A DNA stretch of 13,176 nucleotides from Nitrososphaerales archaeon (GCA_022449325.1 JAKUSK010000020.1:1-13176), one strand, 5' to 3'; shown: positions 5,733 to 12,151, numbered from the stretch's first letter. Notes: generated by a model from the sequence alone, not told the origin. Program-made: numbers and translations.

Positions 5733-5744
5733 TTCCGATGGAAA
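5733..5744 (+). other. tRNA-Lys(TTT) intron 3, T-loop, about 12 nt
   Basis: TTCCGATGGAAA follows TCCGAA in the T-loop, and a single T precedes CCCCT. Exon TCC can pair with intron GGA between bulges GAA and AAT; alternatively TTCC/GGAA forms a hairpin. The ends may move by one base. Confidence 0.65.
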
Positions 5745-5772
5745 TCCCCTAGGACCCGCATTTATCAACTGA

Positions 5773-5780
5773 CTTAAATG
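5773..5780 (+). promoter_or_regulatory. Candidate TATA box for the SBDS-exosome operon
   Basis: CTTAAATG is centred about 31 bp before the SBDS ATG at 5808. A start about 25 bp downstream would leave a leader of only a few bases. It lies between tRNA-Lys(TTT) and the operon, where a promoter is expected. Confidence 0.42.
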
Positions 5781-5807
5781 TGAAGTTAAGGAATGAAAAT
5801 TATATAG

Positions 5808-6521
5808 ATGAAAGATTTTCAAAAAAAGAATGTTAACTCAAAGTTCACTGTAGTAAGACTTTCTGTTTCTGGAGAGAAATTTGAAATTTTTGTAGATCCA
5901 GATGGTGCATTAAAATATAAAAAAGGAGAGTCTCATGAGTATGAAAAAGCTATAGCATTTGATGAAATATATGCAGATGCTAACAAAGGAATTAGAATTC
6001 CAGATGAAAAATTAAAGAAGTATCTAAAAACCGATAATGTCCAAGAAGCATTGAAGATAATTTTAGATAAGGGAGAATTACTTCTAAATACACAACAAAG
6101 GAAACAAAAAATTGAGGAGAAAAGAAAGAAAATAATAACGTTAATTGCAGGGAATTATGTAGATCCGAAAACCAAGATACCTCATCCTCCCCAGAGAATA
6201 GAACAAGCGCTATTAGAGGCGAGAGTAAATATTGATCCGATAAAAAACACAGAAGAACAGGTGAAAGGAATAATAGAAGAATTGCGGAAAGTAATTCCGA
6301 TGAAATCAGAAATCAGTAAATTAAAGATCGTAATTCCAGCTCAATATGCTCCACAGTCAATTGGAATATTGAAGAAATTCGGGACAATAGAATCAGAAGA
6401 ATGGCAGAATGATGGATCATTAAGTACTGTAATTGTCCTTTCACCGGGCTCAAAGATAACGCTGATTGAGAAATTGAATTCATTGACTAAAGGTAATATA
6501 ATAGCAGATTCGATAGAATAG
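5808..6521 (+). CDS. sdo1: Ribosome assembly factor SBDS (Sdo1)
   Basis: This 237-residue protein matches archaeal SBDS in length and domain order. Residues about 1-95 form the N-terminal FYSH domain (KFTVVRLSVSGEKFEIFVDPDGALKYKKG, then IAFDEIYADANKG). The middle helical domain (about 96-165) carries the family signature GNYVDPKTKIPHPPQRIEQALLEA (115-138). A C-terminal ferredoxin-like domain covers about 166-237. SBDS works with EF-2 or an EF-2-like GTPase to release the anti-association factor aIF6 from large ribosomal subunits. In archaea it usually heads the exosome operon, as here: rrp4 starts 2 bp after the stop. The ATG follows a plausible TATA box at leaderless distance. Confidence 0.95.
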   Translation: MKDFQKKNVNSKFTVVRLSVSGEKFEIFVDPDGALKYKKGESHEYEKAIAFDEIYADANKGIRIPDEKLKKYLKTDNVQEALKIILDKGELLLNTQQRKQKIEEKRKKIITLIAGNYVDPKTKIPHPPQRIEQALLEARVNIDPIKNTEEQVKGIIEELRKVIPMKSEISKLKIVIPAQYAPQSIGILKKFGTIESEEWQNDGSLSTVIVLSPGSKITLIEKLNSLTKGNIIADSIE

Positions 6522-6523
6522 CA

Positions 6524-7198
6524 ATGAAAACAAATTCAATAGAAAGAAAATATGTTGTTCCTGGAGATGTGGTAATTGAAGGAGATCACAATCCAATTGC
6601 CAATGTAATAAAAGAAGGTAATAAGATTATTAGTACAAAAATAGGAATGGCTGAAATTGCATATAATGGTGTGAAAGTAATTCCATTAAATGGAACATAT
6701 ATTCCTAGGACTGATGATGTGGTTATAGGAAAAGTTGTAGAAATGAACGGATTTGCATGGGAAGTAGATATAAATTCATGGTTCTTTGGAATATTAACAG
6801 GGTCTTCAGTATTTGGTAGAGGATTCTCTTCATCAAAAGATTCAATGCAATCACAATTTAAGAAAGGTGATTGTTTAGTTGCAAAAATACTTTCGTTTGA
6901 TAGAACAAGAGATCCATTAATGTCAGTTAGTGGACCGGGATTAGGTAAAATAAAAGAAGGAGAAATAACGTACATTACATCCTCAAAGATACCAAGAGTA
7001 ATAGGTAAAAAAGGAGCCATGATTAAGTTAATAGAAGAACACACAAATTGTCATATGACAATTGGACAAAACGGAGCAATATTGTTAAAAGGGACAGATG
7101 ATGGAAGGTTAAAAGCAAAAAGTGCAATTGAATTAATTGGAAATAATGCACATTTATCTGATCTCAACGATAGAGTTATAAGTTTAATTTCAAAGTGA
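6524..7198 (+). CDS. rrp4: Exosome complex RNA-binding subunit Rrp4
   Basis: This 224-residue protein is the archaeal Rrp4 cap subunit, which sits on the Rrp41-Rrp42 ring and guides RNA into it. It begins with an N-terminal beta domain carrying VVPGD (11-15). An S1 domain covers about 64-137 (DDVVIGKVVEMNGFAWEVDINSW, then DPLMSVSGPGLGKI). The C-terminal KH domain (about 152-205) has the GxxG loop as IPRVIGKKGAMIKLIEE (156-172) and TIGQNGAILLKG (179-190). The gene starts 2 bp after SBDS and is followed 6 bp later by rrp41, so co-expression is very likely. A 152-residue open frame on the opposite strand (6586-7044) is a shadow. Confidence 0.95.
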   Translation: MKTNSIERKYVVPGDVVIEGDHNPIANVIKEGNKIISTKIGMAEIAYNGVKVIPLNGTYIPRTDDVVIGKVVEMNGFAWEVDINSWFFGILTGSSVFGRGFSSSKDSMQSQFKKGDCLVAKILSFDRTRDPLMSVSGPGLGKIKEGEITYITSSKIPRVIGKKGAMIKLIEEHTNCHMTIGQNGAILLKGTDDGRLKAKSAIELIGNNAHLSDLNDRVISLISK

Positions 7199-7204
7199 TT
7201 AATA

Positions 7205-7927
7205 TTGTCAGAAAATAATATAGAGAGGATTAGTGGAAGAGCTCCTGATGAACTTAGAAATGTTTCAATTAAAGCAGGAGTAATAAAAAATGCAGATGGA
7301 TCTGCATTAATTGAATTTGGAAAAAACAAAATAATTGCAGCTGTATTTGGACCAAAAGAAGTACATCCAAAACACATGATGGTATCAAATAGAGCAATAA
7401 TAAAATGCAGATATCATATGATGCCATTTTCTACAGATACAAGAAAACGACCCAACCTATCAAGAAGAGAAATAGAAATATCCAAAGTAATAAGAGAAGC
7501 AGTACAACCAGCAATTCTTATGGAGAATTACCCTAGAACTGCAATTGAAATATATGTTGAAATTCTTCAGTCGGATGGAGGTTCCAGGTGTGCAGCAATA
7601 AATGCAGTATCAACTGCATTAGCTGATGCAGGAATCAACATGAGAGACTTGATAGCAGCATGTGCAGCAGGCAAAGCAAATGGTCAAGTGGTACTTGATG
7701 TAGACGATCAAGAAGATAAAACAGGAGAAGCAGATATGCCAATTGCAATGTTACCCAATATGGATTTAATTACATTATTCCAATTGGATGGAAATTTATC
7801 AAAAGAAGAATTTGATAAAGCATTGGAATTAGCTAAAATAGGTTGTAATAAGTTATACAATTTACAGAAAGATGCATTATCAGAAAAGTACTTCAATGAG
7901 AATAATAAGAAAGAGGATGAAGAATAG
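7205..7927 (+). CDS. rrp41: Exosome catalytic subunit Rrp41 (3'-5' exoribonuclease), TTG start
   Basis: This RNase PH-family subunit has 240 residues. It holds the phosphorolytic active site of the hexameric exosome ring. The family segments are present: GRAPDELRNVSIKAGVIKNADGSALIEFG, then TRKRPNLSRREIEISKVIREA (79-99) with RNA- and phosphate-contacting arginines, SDGGSRCAAINA (123-134) and DKTGEADMPIAMLPN (171-185). D171 and D177 are in the place of the catalytic acidic residues. The frame opens with TTG at 7205, and no ATG or GTG upstream fits. Starting there gives the normal archaeal Rrp41 N-terminus. The C-terminal tail is acidic (NNKKEDEE). The stop at 7925-7927 directly abuts the rrp42 ATG. 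Confidence 0.95.
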   Translation: MSENNIERISGRAPDELRNVSIKAGVIKNADGSALIEFGKNKIIAAVFGPKEVHPKHMMVSNRAIIKCRYHMMPFSTDTRKRPNLSRREIEISKVIREAVQPAILMENYPRTAIEIYVEILQSDGGSRCAAINAVSTALADAGINMRDLIAACAAGKANGQVVLDVDDQEDKTGEADMPIAMLPNMDLITLFQLDGNLSKEEFDKALELAKIGCNKLYNLQKDALSEKYFNENNKKEDEE

Positions 7928-8755
7928 ATGCCAGCAGTGAAAAAACATAGAATTGTCGATGCAATTACTTTAGATAGTATAATGTCAAAACTCTCAGATT
8001 CTAAAAGAACAGATGACAGAGGATTATTAGACTACAGAAAGATAGAAATCGAGACAAATATTCTTAAAGATAAAACAAATGGTTCAGCAAAAGTAAAAAT
8101 AGGTGATACTGAAGTATGGGCAGGAATAAAGGTTGAAACCGCGAATCCATTTCCAGATACACCTGCAGAAGGAGTAATGACTTGTAATGCAGAGATGTTA
8201 CCAATTAGTTCACAGTATGTTGAGCCAGGTCCTCCTGACGAAGATACAATTGAATTATCAAGAGTTTCAGATAGAGGAATAAGAGAATCAGGAATGATTG
8301 ATGTATCAGAATTGTGTATTAAAGAAGGAGAATTGGTATATTCAGTATATATCGATGTAGCAGTAATTAATGAAGATGGAAATCTGTTTGATGCAGTAGC
8401 ATATGCAGGAACAACAGCATTATTACAAGCAGATATGTCGAAATTTACTATTGAAAATGACGAAGTAAAGATGCTTGAAGAAAGAGAAAAATTACCAATA
8501 AAATCACTGCCAATATCAACAACATTTGCAAAAATTGGAGATAAAATAATAATTGATCCAAATGCAGATGAACAAGAAATTGCAACGGCAAGACTAACAC
8601 TAGTAACAGATGAAAATGGAAAATATGTATCGGCTCAAAAGGGAAAACCGGGAGGTTTTACTTTTGAAGAATTAAAAGAAATATCTGTAATTTCAAAAGA
8701 AAAAGGTGAAGAAATAAGAAAGATGATAAAAGAGGCAGTAAACAATGGGGCGTAA
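7928..8755 (+). CDS. rrp42: Exosome subunit Rrp42 (non-catalytic RNase PH-like)
   Basis: This 275-residue RNase PH-like protein pairs with Rrp41 to build the exosome ring. Archaeal Rrp42 lacks its own catalysis but contributes to substrate binding and to the Rrp41 active site. Family segments are DDRGLLDYRKIEIETNILKDKTNGSAKVKIGDTEVWAGIK near the N-terminus, ELSRVSDRGIRESGMIDVSEL (about 108-128), FDAVAYAGTTALLQADM and the C-terminal GGFTFEELKEISVISKEKGEEIRKMI. The ATG directly follows the rrp41 stop with no gap, and its 3' end overlaps the next gene (eL43) by 11 bp. This tight packing suggests coupled translation and matched subunit amounts. Confidence 0.95.
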   Translation: MPAVKKHRIVDAITLDSIMSKLSDSKRTDDRGLLDYRKIEIETNILKDKTNGSAKVKIGDTEVWAGIKVETANPFPDTPAEGVMTCNAEMLPISSQYVEPGPPDEDTIELSRVSDRGIRESGMIDVSELCIKEGELVYSVYIDVAVINEDGNLFDAVAYAGTTALLQADMSKFTIENDEVKMLEEREKLPIKSLPISTTFAKIGDKIIIDPNADEQEIATARLTLVTDENGKYVSAQKGKPGGFTFEELKEISVISKEKGEEIRKMIKEAVNNGA

Positions 8756-8960
8756 AACAAAAACTACAACACAATTTGGAGCAAAATTTGGATCTTCAGT
8801 AAGAAAAAAATATACAAAAGCAACAACAAACCTTAGACAAAAAAGAAATTGTCCTGAATGTAACTCAATCAAGTTCAAAAGAATAGCTATAGGAATATGG
8901 ACCTGTAATAAATGTGGGTATAAGGTAGCAGATTCAGCATATGAAACAACCACAGTATAA
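8745..8960 (+). CDS. rpl37ae: Ribosomal protein eL43 (L37Ae), zinc-ribbon
   Basis: This 71-residue protein matches the large-subunit protein L37Ae. It has a basic N-terminus with FGAKFGSSVRKKY (11-23) and a zinc ribbon with C36-x2-C39 and C54-x2-C57. The bridging KFKRIAIGIWTC matches the family's R-x-A-x-G-I-W-x-C motif, and ADSAY replaces the usual AGGAY. It overlaps the end of rrp42 by 11 bp and the start of the Pcc1 gene by 20 bp. In many archaea the RNA polymerase subunit gene rpoP follows eL43, but here the Pcc1 gene overlaps directly, leaving no room for it. Confidence 0.93.
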   Translation: MGRKTKTTTQFGAKFGSSVRKKYTKATTNLRQKRNCPECNSIKFKRIAIGIWTCNKCGYKVADSAYETTTV

Positions 8961-9174
8961 AATTTCATCTATAATTAAAATAAAATCCAATAAAAAATCA
9001 TCGAAATTAATTGAACAATCAATTAAACAAGATATAGAAGAAACAGATTCAATCTTTACTAAAAATGACAGTTTAATAATGGAAATATATGCAAAGGAAA
9101 TATCTGAATTACGTGCGAAAATATCTTCCCATATCCGTGCAGCGAACGTTTCGTATGATATAGTATCAGAATAA
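8941..9174 (+). CDS. pcc1: KEOPS complex subunit Pcc1
   Basis: This 77-residue protein has the size and beta-alpha layout of archaeal Pcc1. Its best match is the C-terminal helix EISELRAKISSHIRAANVSYDIV (about 53-75), corresponding to the L-R-A-x(2)-N-S-x(2)-R motif of the family, with S in place of the usual N. Pcc1 dimers scaffold the KEOPS complex that makes t6A at position 37 of ANN-decoding tRNAs. These include tRNA-Lys, of which two genes lie in this window. The start overlaps eL43 by 20 bp. The location after exosome and eL43 genes and before prefoldin beta is the classic archaeal arrangement and supports the call for such a short protein. Confidence 0.82.
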   Translation: MKQPQYKISSIIKIKSNKKSSKLIEQSIKQDIEETDSIFTKNDSLIMEIYAKEISELRAKISSHIRAANVSYDIVSE

Positions 9175-9176
9175 AG

Positions 9177-9186
9177 ATTTATTTAC
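9177..9186 (+). promoter_or_regulatory. Candidate internal TATA box before prefoldin beta
   Basis: ATTTATTTAC is centred about 29 bp before the prefoldin ATG, in a 36-bp gap that is the widest within the superoperon. It may give prefoldin an extra promoter. The support is spacing and AT-richness only. Confidence 0.38.
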
Positions 9187-9210
9187 ATTAAAAATCAAAT
9201 CGATTACAGT

Positions 9211-9582
9211 ATGAGTAATCAAGATGTACCGCCATGGTTAAGAGAACAACTAGAAAGATATGAGCAACTACAGCAAAATTTACAGTCAGTTTTAGTACAG
9301 AAACAACAAATTGATTTAGAAATAATTGAGACTGATAAAGCATTAGCAGAATTAGAAAAATCTGCAGATGATGTAAAAGTATACAAATCTGCAGGAACTG
9401 TAATGGTATCAAGTAATAAAGCAGACGTAGTAAAGGATTTAACAGAATCAAAGGATCTTTCCAATACCAAATTATCAGTATTGAATAAACAAGAAGAAAG
9501 ACTTAAAGAAAATATCAAAGAAGTACAAGTAAAACTTGATGAATCAATGAAACGAGGAGCGGTAGGTACCAATCCACAATAA
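9211..9582 (+). CDS. pfdB: Prefoldin beta subunit
   Basis: This 123-residue protein is predicted to form two long coiled-coil helices (about 10-50 and 75-115) joined by a beta-hairpin. The hairpin region DDVKVYKSAGTVMVSSNKADVVKDL (about 53-77) fits the prefoldin beta signature (V-Y-K-x-x-G-x-x-x-V). Two alpha and four beta subunits form a jellyfish-shaped chaperone that holds unfolded proteins and passes them to the thermosome. It follows the Pcc1 gene on the same strand after 36 bp, as in other archaeal exosome/KEOPS clusters. The next gene starts 32 bp later and belongs to a different functional module. Confidence 0.92.
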   Translation: MSNQDVPPWLREQLERYEQLQQNLQSVLVQKQQIDLEIIETDKALAELEKSADDVKVYKSAGTVMVSSNKADVVKDLTESKDLSNTKLSVLNKQEERLKENIKEVQVKLDESMKRGAVGTNPQ

Positions 9583-9614
9583 TCTTATTATGTAATTAGA
9601 ATTTATCAGAATCA

Positions 9615-10457
9615 ATGTCTGTAAAAGAATTAATAAGATTCAATAATTTTTCATTTAGATATAATTCAAGAGATGACAAAATATTAGAAGATATCAACTT
9701 AAGTATTAAATCAAATGAGATTACGGTTCTAGCTGGTCCAACAGGATGTGGTAAATCCACATTATTAAGAGCAATTGTAGGTCTCATACCAAACATGTAT
9801 GAAGGAGAATATACAGGAGATGTCATAGTAGACGGAATAAAGATTAGAGATGCAGAAATAAAGGAAATAGCAAAGAGAGTAGGATTTGTATTTCAAAATC
9901 CAGAGAATCAGATCTTTATGTTTTCTGTAGAGAGAGATATTGCGTTTGGATTAGAGAATTTAGGTCTTGAACAAGAAATAATAAAAAAAAGAATTAGCAA
10001 GATAATGAAAACATTGAATATTACTCATTTAGCAAAAAAAGCACCTCATGAGTTATCCGACGGGCAAAAACAAAGAACTGCGTTAGCAGGAGTTTTAGCA
10101 ATGGAGCCAAAAATATTGATTCTAGACGAACCTACGTCTCTATTAGATCCAAAAACTGCGATGGAATTTATGGAATTAATTAATAAATTATGTAAAGAAG
10201 AAGGAATGTCAATAATAATTGTAGAACATAGATTAGATTTAGTATTGAAATATGCCGATAAATTAATCGTCCTATCTGAAGGAAAAGTAATTTCAGATGA
10301 CACACCTGAAAATGTATTTGATTATAAAAAAGATATAATTCCGGAATTAAGTGTTCCATTTTCAACCAAGTTATACAGAGAACTTGCAAAGAATCAAATG
10401 AAATTTACGAAGCCAGTTACAGGAGTAGAAGACATGATAAGAGAGGTAATGAAATAA
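9615..10457 (+). CDS. ecfA1: ECF transporter ATPase, first subunit (EcfA-type)
   Basis: This 280-residue ABC ATPase has every nucleotide-binding motif: Walker A GPTGCGKST (41-49), Q-loop Q94 in FVFQNPENQI, signature LSDGQ (147-151), Walker B ILILDEP (167-173) with catalytic E172, and the switch histidine H205. The motif Q-N-P-E-N-Q-I and the C-terminal extension (about 225-280) are typical of energy-coupling factor ATPases, which drive vitamin or metal-ion uptake with EcfT. The signature has D instead of the second G (LSGGQ to LSDGQ), a tolerated variation. The second ATPase starts one base after its stop, followed by EcfT. Confidence 0.9.
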   Translation: MSVKELIRFNNFSFRYNSRDDKILEDINLSIKSNEITVLAGPTGCGKSTLLRAIVGLIPNMYEGEYTGDVIVDGIKIRDAEIKEIAKRVGFVFQNPENQIFMFSVERDIAFGLENLGLEQEIIKKRISKIMKTLNITHLAKKAPHELSDGQKQRTALAGVLAMEPKILILDEPTSLLDPKTAMEFMELINKLCKEEGMSIIIVEHRLDLVLKYADKLIVLSEGKVISDDTPENVFDYKKDIIPELSVPFSTKLYRELAKNQMKFTKPVTGVEDMIREVMK

Positions 10458-10458
10458 T

Positions 10459-11265
10459 TTGATAAAATTCGACAATGTCAGATACAATCATCCCGATGGA
10501 ACTAATGCACTAGATAATATTAGTTTAGATATTCCAGAAGAGTCAATAACCGCAATTGTGGGAAACAATGGAGCAGGAAAGACCACACTTGTCAAACACA
10601 TCAATGGATTATTAAAACCATCAACAGGTACAGTAAGTATAAAAAATGAGGATACAAGAAATTCATCAGTGGCAGAATTATCAAGAAATGTAGGGATGGT
10701 ATTTCAAAATGCTAATCATCAATTATTTGCAGATACAGTAAAAAATGAGATATTATTTGGATTAAATAATTTTGGATTCAATGAAGAATTCATAAGAGAG
10801 AGATACGAATTTGTCATTGAATTATTTAAATTAAGAAAATATGAAGACATATCGCCTTTGAAATTGAGTGGAGGTGAAAAAAAGAGAGTATGTCTAGCTT
10901 CAGTATTAGCTTGGAATCCAGAAATATTGATTTTAGATGAGCCAACGGTAGGTCAGGATGAACTACAAAAAACAGTATTGTTGAAATTTATAAATCAACT
11001 TCACAGTAATAAAAAAACAGTAATAGTGATTTCTCATGATATAGAATTTTTATGGAGATTACAACCCAACATAGTAACAATGTCCGATGGAAAGATTATT
11101 GAAATAGGTAATTCAGAAAGTATATTCAAGAATCAAGAATTAATGGAACAGGTGGGAATAATTCCTCCGCAAATAATTAAAATATTCGAGGGATTAAAAA
11201 TTAAAGACGAGATTCCATTAAGTTTTGAAGAATCGTGTAAAGTTATTAAAAATCTAAGGAATTGA
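10459..11265 (+). CDS. ecfA2: ECF transporter ATPase, second subunit (EcfA'-type), TTG start
   Basis: This second ABC ATPase of 268 residues has Walker A GNNGAGKTT (35-43), Q-loop Q83 in MVFQNANHQLF, signature LSGGE (136-140), Walker B ILILDEP (156-162) with E161, and H193 in VISHD. The segments QNANHQLF and IPPQIIKIFEGLKI are characteristic of ECF ATPases. It begins with TTG one base after the ecfA1 stop; this start gives the standard MIKFDNVRYNHPDG N-terminus. The two ATPases should form a heterodimer that binds the EcfT coupling helices. EcfT follows 4 bp downstream. Confidence 0.9.
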   Translation: MIKFDNVRYNHPDGTNALDNISLDIPEESITAIVGNNGAGKTTLVKHINGLLKPSTGTVSIKNEDTRNSSVAELSRNVGMVFQNANHQLFADTVKNEILFGLNNFGFNEEFIRERYEFVIELFKLRKYEDISPLKLSGGEKKRVCLASVLAWNPEILILDEPTVGQDELQKTVLLKFINQLHSNKKTVIVISHDIEFLWRLQPNIVTMSDGKIIEIGNSESIFKNQELMEQVGIIPPQIIKIFEGLKIKDEIPLSFEESCKVIKNLRN

Positions 11266-11269
11266 GAAT

Positions 11270-11992
11270 ATGCAGTTCATAGCCAATGGATTTATTTATA
11301 GAAAGAGTAATTCAATAATACACAAGTTAGATCCAAGAGTTAAATTATTAATTTCTATACAGTTATTTACACTTGCATTATTAGTTTCTGATTTATACAA
11401 TCTTTTAATAATTTTTACAGCAATAACAATATTTTCTCTATTAGGTAAGATAACCCAAAGATTGTTAAGAACAATGATATTCGCAACTGGATTTTCAGTA
11501 TTAATTTTAATAATTAATTATTTTGCAGGTTATAGTTTATTATATTCATTACAAATTGCATTAAGATTCATATCAATAGTATGTTCGACGTCGTTGTTTT
11601 TCTTAGTAACATCGCCAGATGAATTAGAATATGTATTAAGATGGTTTAGGCTTCCAAGAGATTTAGTGTTTGCATTTGTAACTTCGGTAAGATTTGTACC
11701 AGTAATACTAATGGATACTTTGCAAATAATGGACGCACAAAAATCAAGAGGACTAGAATTAGAGAAAGGTAATCCAATCACTAGAATTAAGAAATTTGTA
11801 CCAATATTAGTTCCATTGATAATAAATGAAGTAATAAGAAGTGGAGAACTTGCAGAAGCAATGGAATCAAGAGGATATGGAATAAGCAAGAATCCGACAT
11901 CGTTATATTCATTAAAATTAGTAAATTTCGATATGATTGTGATATCAATCACAATGGTATCATTTGTAAGCGTAATTTTATTTGGATATTAA
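11270..11992 (+). CDS. ecfT: ECF transporter transmembrane coupling protein EcfT
   Basis: This 240-residue membrane protein begins with HKLDPRVKLL (18-27), typical of EcfT. Hydrophobic segments are at about 26-40, 42-58, 69-86, 92-112, 133-149 and 222-238. The two Ala/Ser-Arg-Gly coupling motifs that contact the ATPases are K-S-R-G (158-161) and E-S-R-G (199-202). EcfT joins the ATPase pair to a substrate-binding S-component. No S-component gene is present in this window, so the substrate is unknown. A shared module serving several S-components encoded elsewhere (group II) is likely but inferred. The stop codon ends at 11992, immediately beside the 3' end of the convergent tRNA-Pro gene. Confidence 0.9.
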   Translation: MQFIANGFIYRKSNSIIHKLDPRVKLLISIQLFTLALLVSDLYNLLIIFTAITIFSLLGKITQRLLRTMIFATGFSVLILIINYFAGYSLLYSLQIALRFISIVCSTSLFFLVTSPDELEYVLRWFRLPRDLVFAFVTSVRFVPVILMDTLQIMDAQKSRGLELEKGNPITRIKKFVPILVPLIINEVIRSGELAEAMESRGYGISKNPTSLYSLKLVNFDMIVISITMVSFVSVILFGY

Positions 11993-12027
11993 TGGGGCCG
12001 GCGTGATTTGAACACGCGATCACCAGC

Positions 12028-12039
12028 ATTCAAACATAG
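12028..12039 (-). other. tRNA-Pro(GGG) intron 3, anticodon loop end, about 12 nt
   Basis: CTATGTTTGAAT lies between loop CTGGGGA and stem strand GCTGG, at or next to the canonical 37/38 site. It is needed to close the anticodon stem. No clear 4-bp central helix was found, so the exact site is uncertain. Confidence 0.52.
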
Positions 12040-12047
12040 TCCCCAGG

Positions 12048-12063
12048 TTAGCCATTTGTGATT
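12048..12063 (-). other. tRNA-Pro(GGG) intron 2, anticodon stem 30/31, about 16 nt
   Basis: AATCACAAATGGCTAA splits the 5' strand of the anticodon stem. Exon GCCA pairs with intron TGGC as a 4-bp central helix with bulges GAA and TAA. The exact cut must be shifted from the usual bulge position to restore a perfect stem, so the ends are uncertain by 1-2 nt. Confidence 0.6.
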
Positions 12064-12079
12064 CTGGCATCTTAGACCA

Positions 12080-12107
12080 AGTTTTCCTAAATAGAATTAA
12101 TCTAAAT
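12080..12107 (-). other. tRNA-Pro(GGG) intron 1, D-loop, about 28 nt
   Basis: The D-loop region is 39 nt where about 11 are expected. Exon AGTT can pair with AACT at the 3' end of the insert, and TAGA/TCTA can form an inner hairpin. Removal leaves D-loop AGTTTGGTCTA with its conserved GG. The ends may move by about 2 nt. Confidence 0.62.
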
Positions 12108-12151
12108 AACTAGACAACGGCCCCTTGAAATAATTATGCTAGTTAAAGTAT

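Larger units (their letters stand above)
5646..5758 (+). tRNA. tRNA-Lys(TTT) with three introns
   Basis: The acceptor stem GGGTCCT (5646-5652) pairs with AGGACCC (5751-5757), discriminator G. The anticodon stem CCGGA/TCCGG flanks CTTTTA plus A, giving anticodon TTT (5693-5695). The T-stem is AGGGG/CCCCT and the D-stem GCTC/GAGC. The gene is 113 nt. Normal arm lengths require removal of about 13 nt in the D-arm, 14 nt at 37/38 and 12 nt in the T-loop, leaving 74 nt, the same as tRNA-Lys(CTT). The mature T-loop would read TCCGAAT, with C instead of the almost universal T at position 55. No shift of the intron boundaries restores T55. Confidence 0.88.
11993..12124 (-). tRNA. tRNA-Pro(GGG) with three introns
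   Basis: On the minus strand the acceptor GGGGCCG (12124-12118) pairs with CGGCCCC (12000-11994), discriminator A. The T-arm is GCGTG-TTCAAAT-CACGC and the D-stem GTCT/AGAT. The gene is 132 nt. Removing about 28 nt in the D-loop, 16 nt in the anticodon stem and 12 nt near the anticodon-loop 3' side leaves a 76-nt tRNA. Its anticodon stem CCAGC/GCTGG is perfect and its loop is CTGGGGA, giving anticodon GGG (12044-12042) with the G37 usual in tRNA-Pro. Identity depends on this reconstruction; a Val(CAC) reading was considered and rejected. No CCA is encoded. It abuts the ecfT stop with no spacer. Confidence 0.78.

Noticed and set aside
6586..7044. 152-residue open frame on the minus strand
   Set aside because: It lies wholly antisense to rrp4, whose S1 and KH domains are clear; its product has no motif and reflects base composition.
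8961..9210. A possible rpoP gene between eL43 and prefoldin beta
   Set aside because: The stretch is filled by the Pcc1 frame and a 36-bp gap; no other frame with zinc-binding cysteine pairs was seen.
11530..11952. 140-residue open frame on the minus strand
   Set aside because: It is antisense to ecfT, which has clear membrane segments and coupling motifs; the product is a shadow.
11993..12124. Reading the tRNA as Val with anticodon CAC (loop around 12054-12063)
   Set aside because: The TCAC stretch lies in an insert. Using it leaves the anticodon stem unpaired, whereas removing it gives a perfect CCAGC/GCTGG stem with anticodon GGG.
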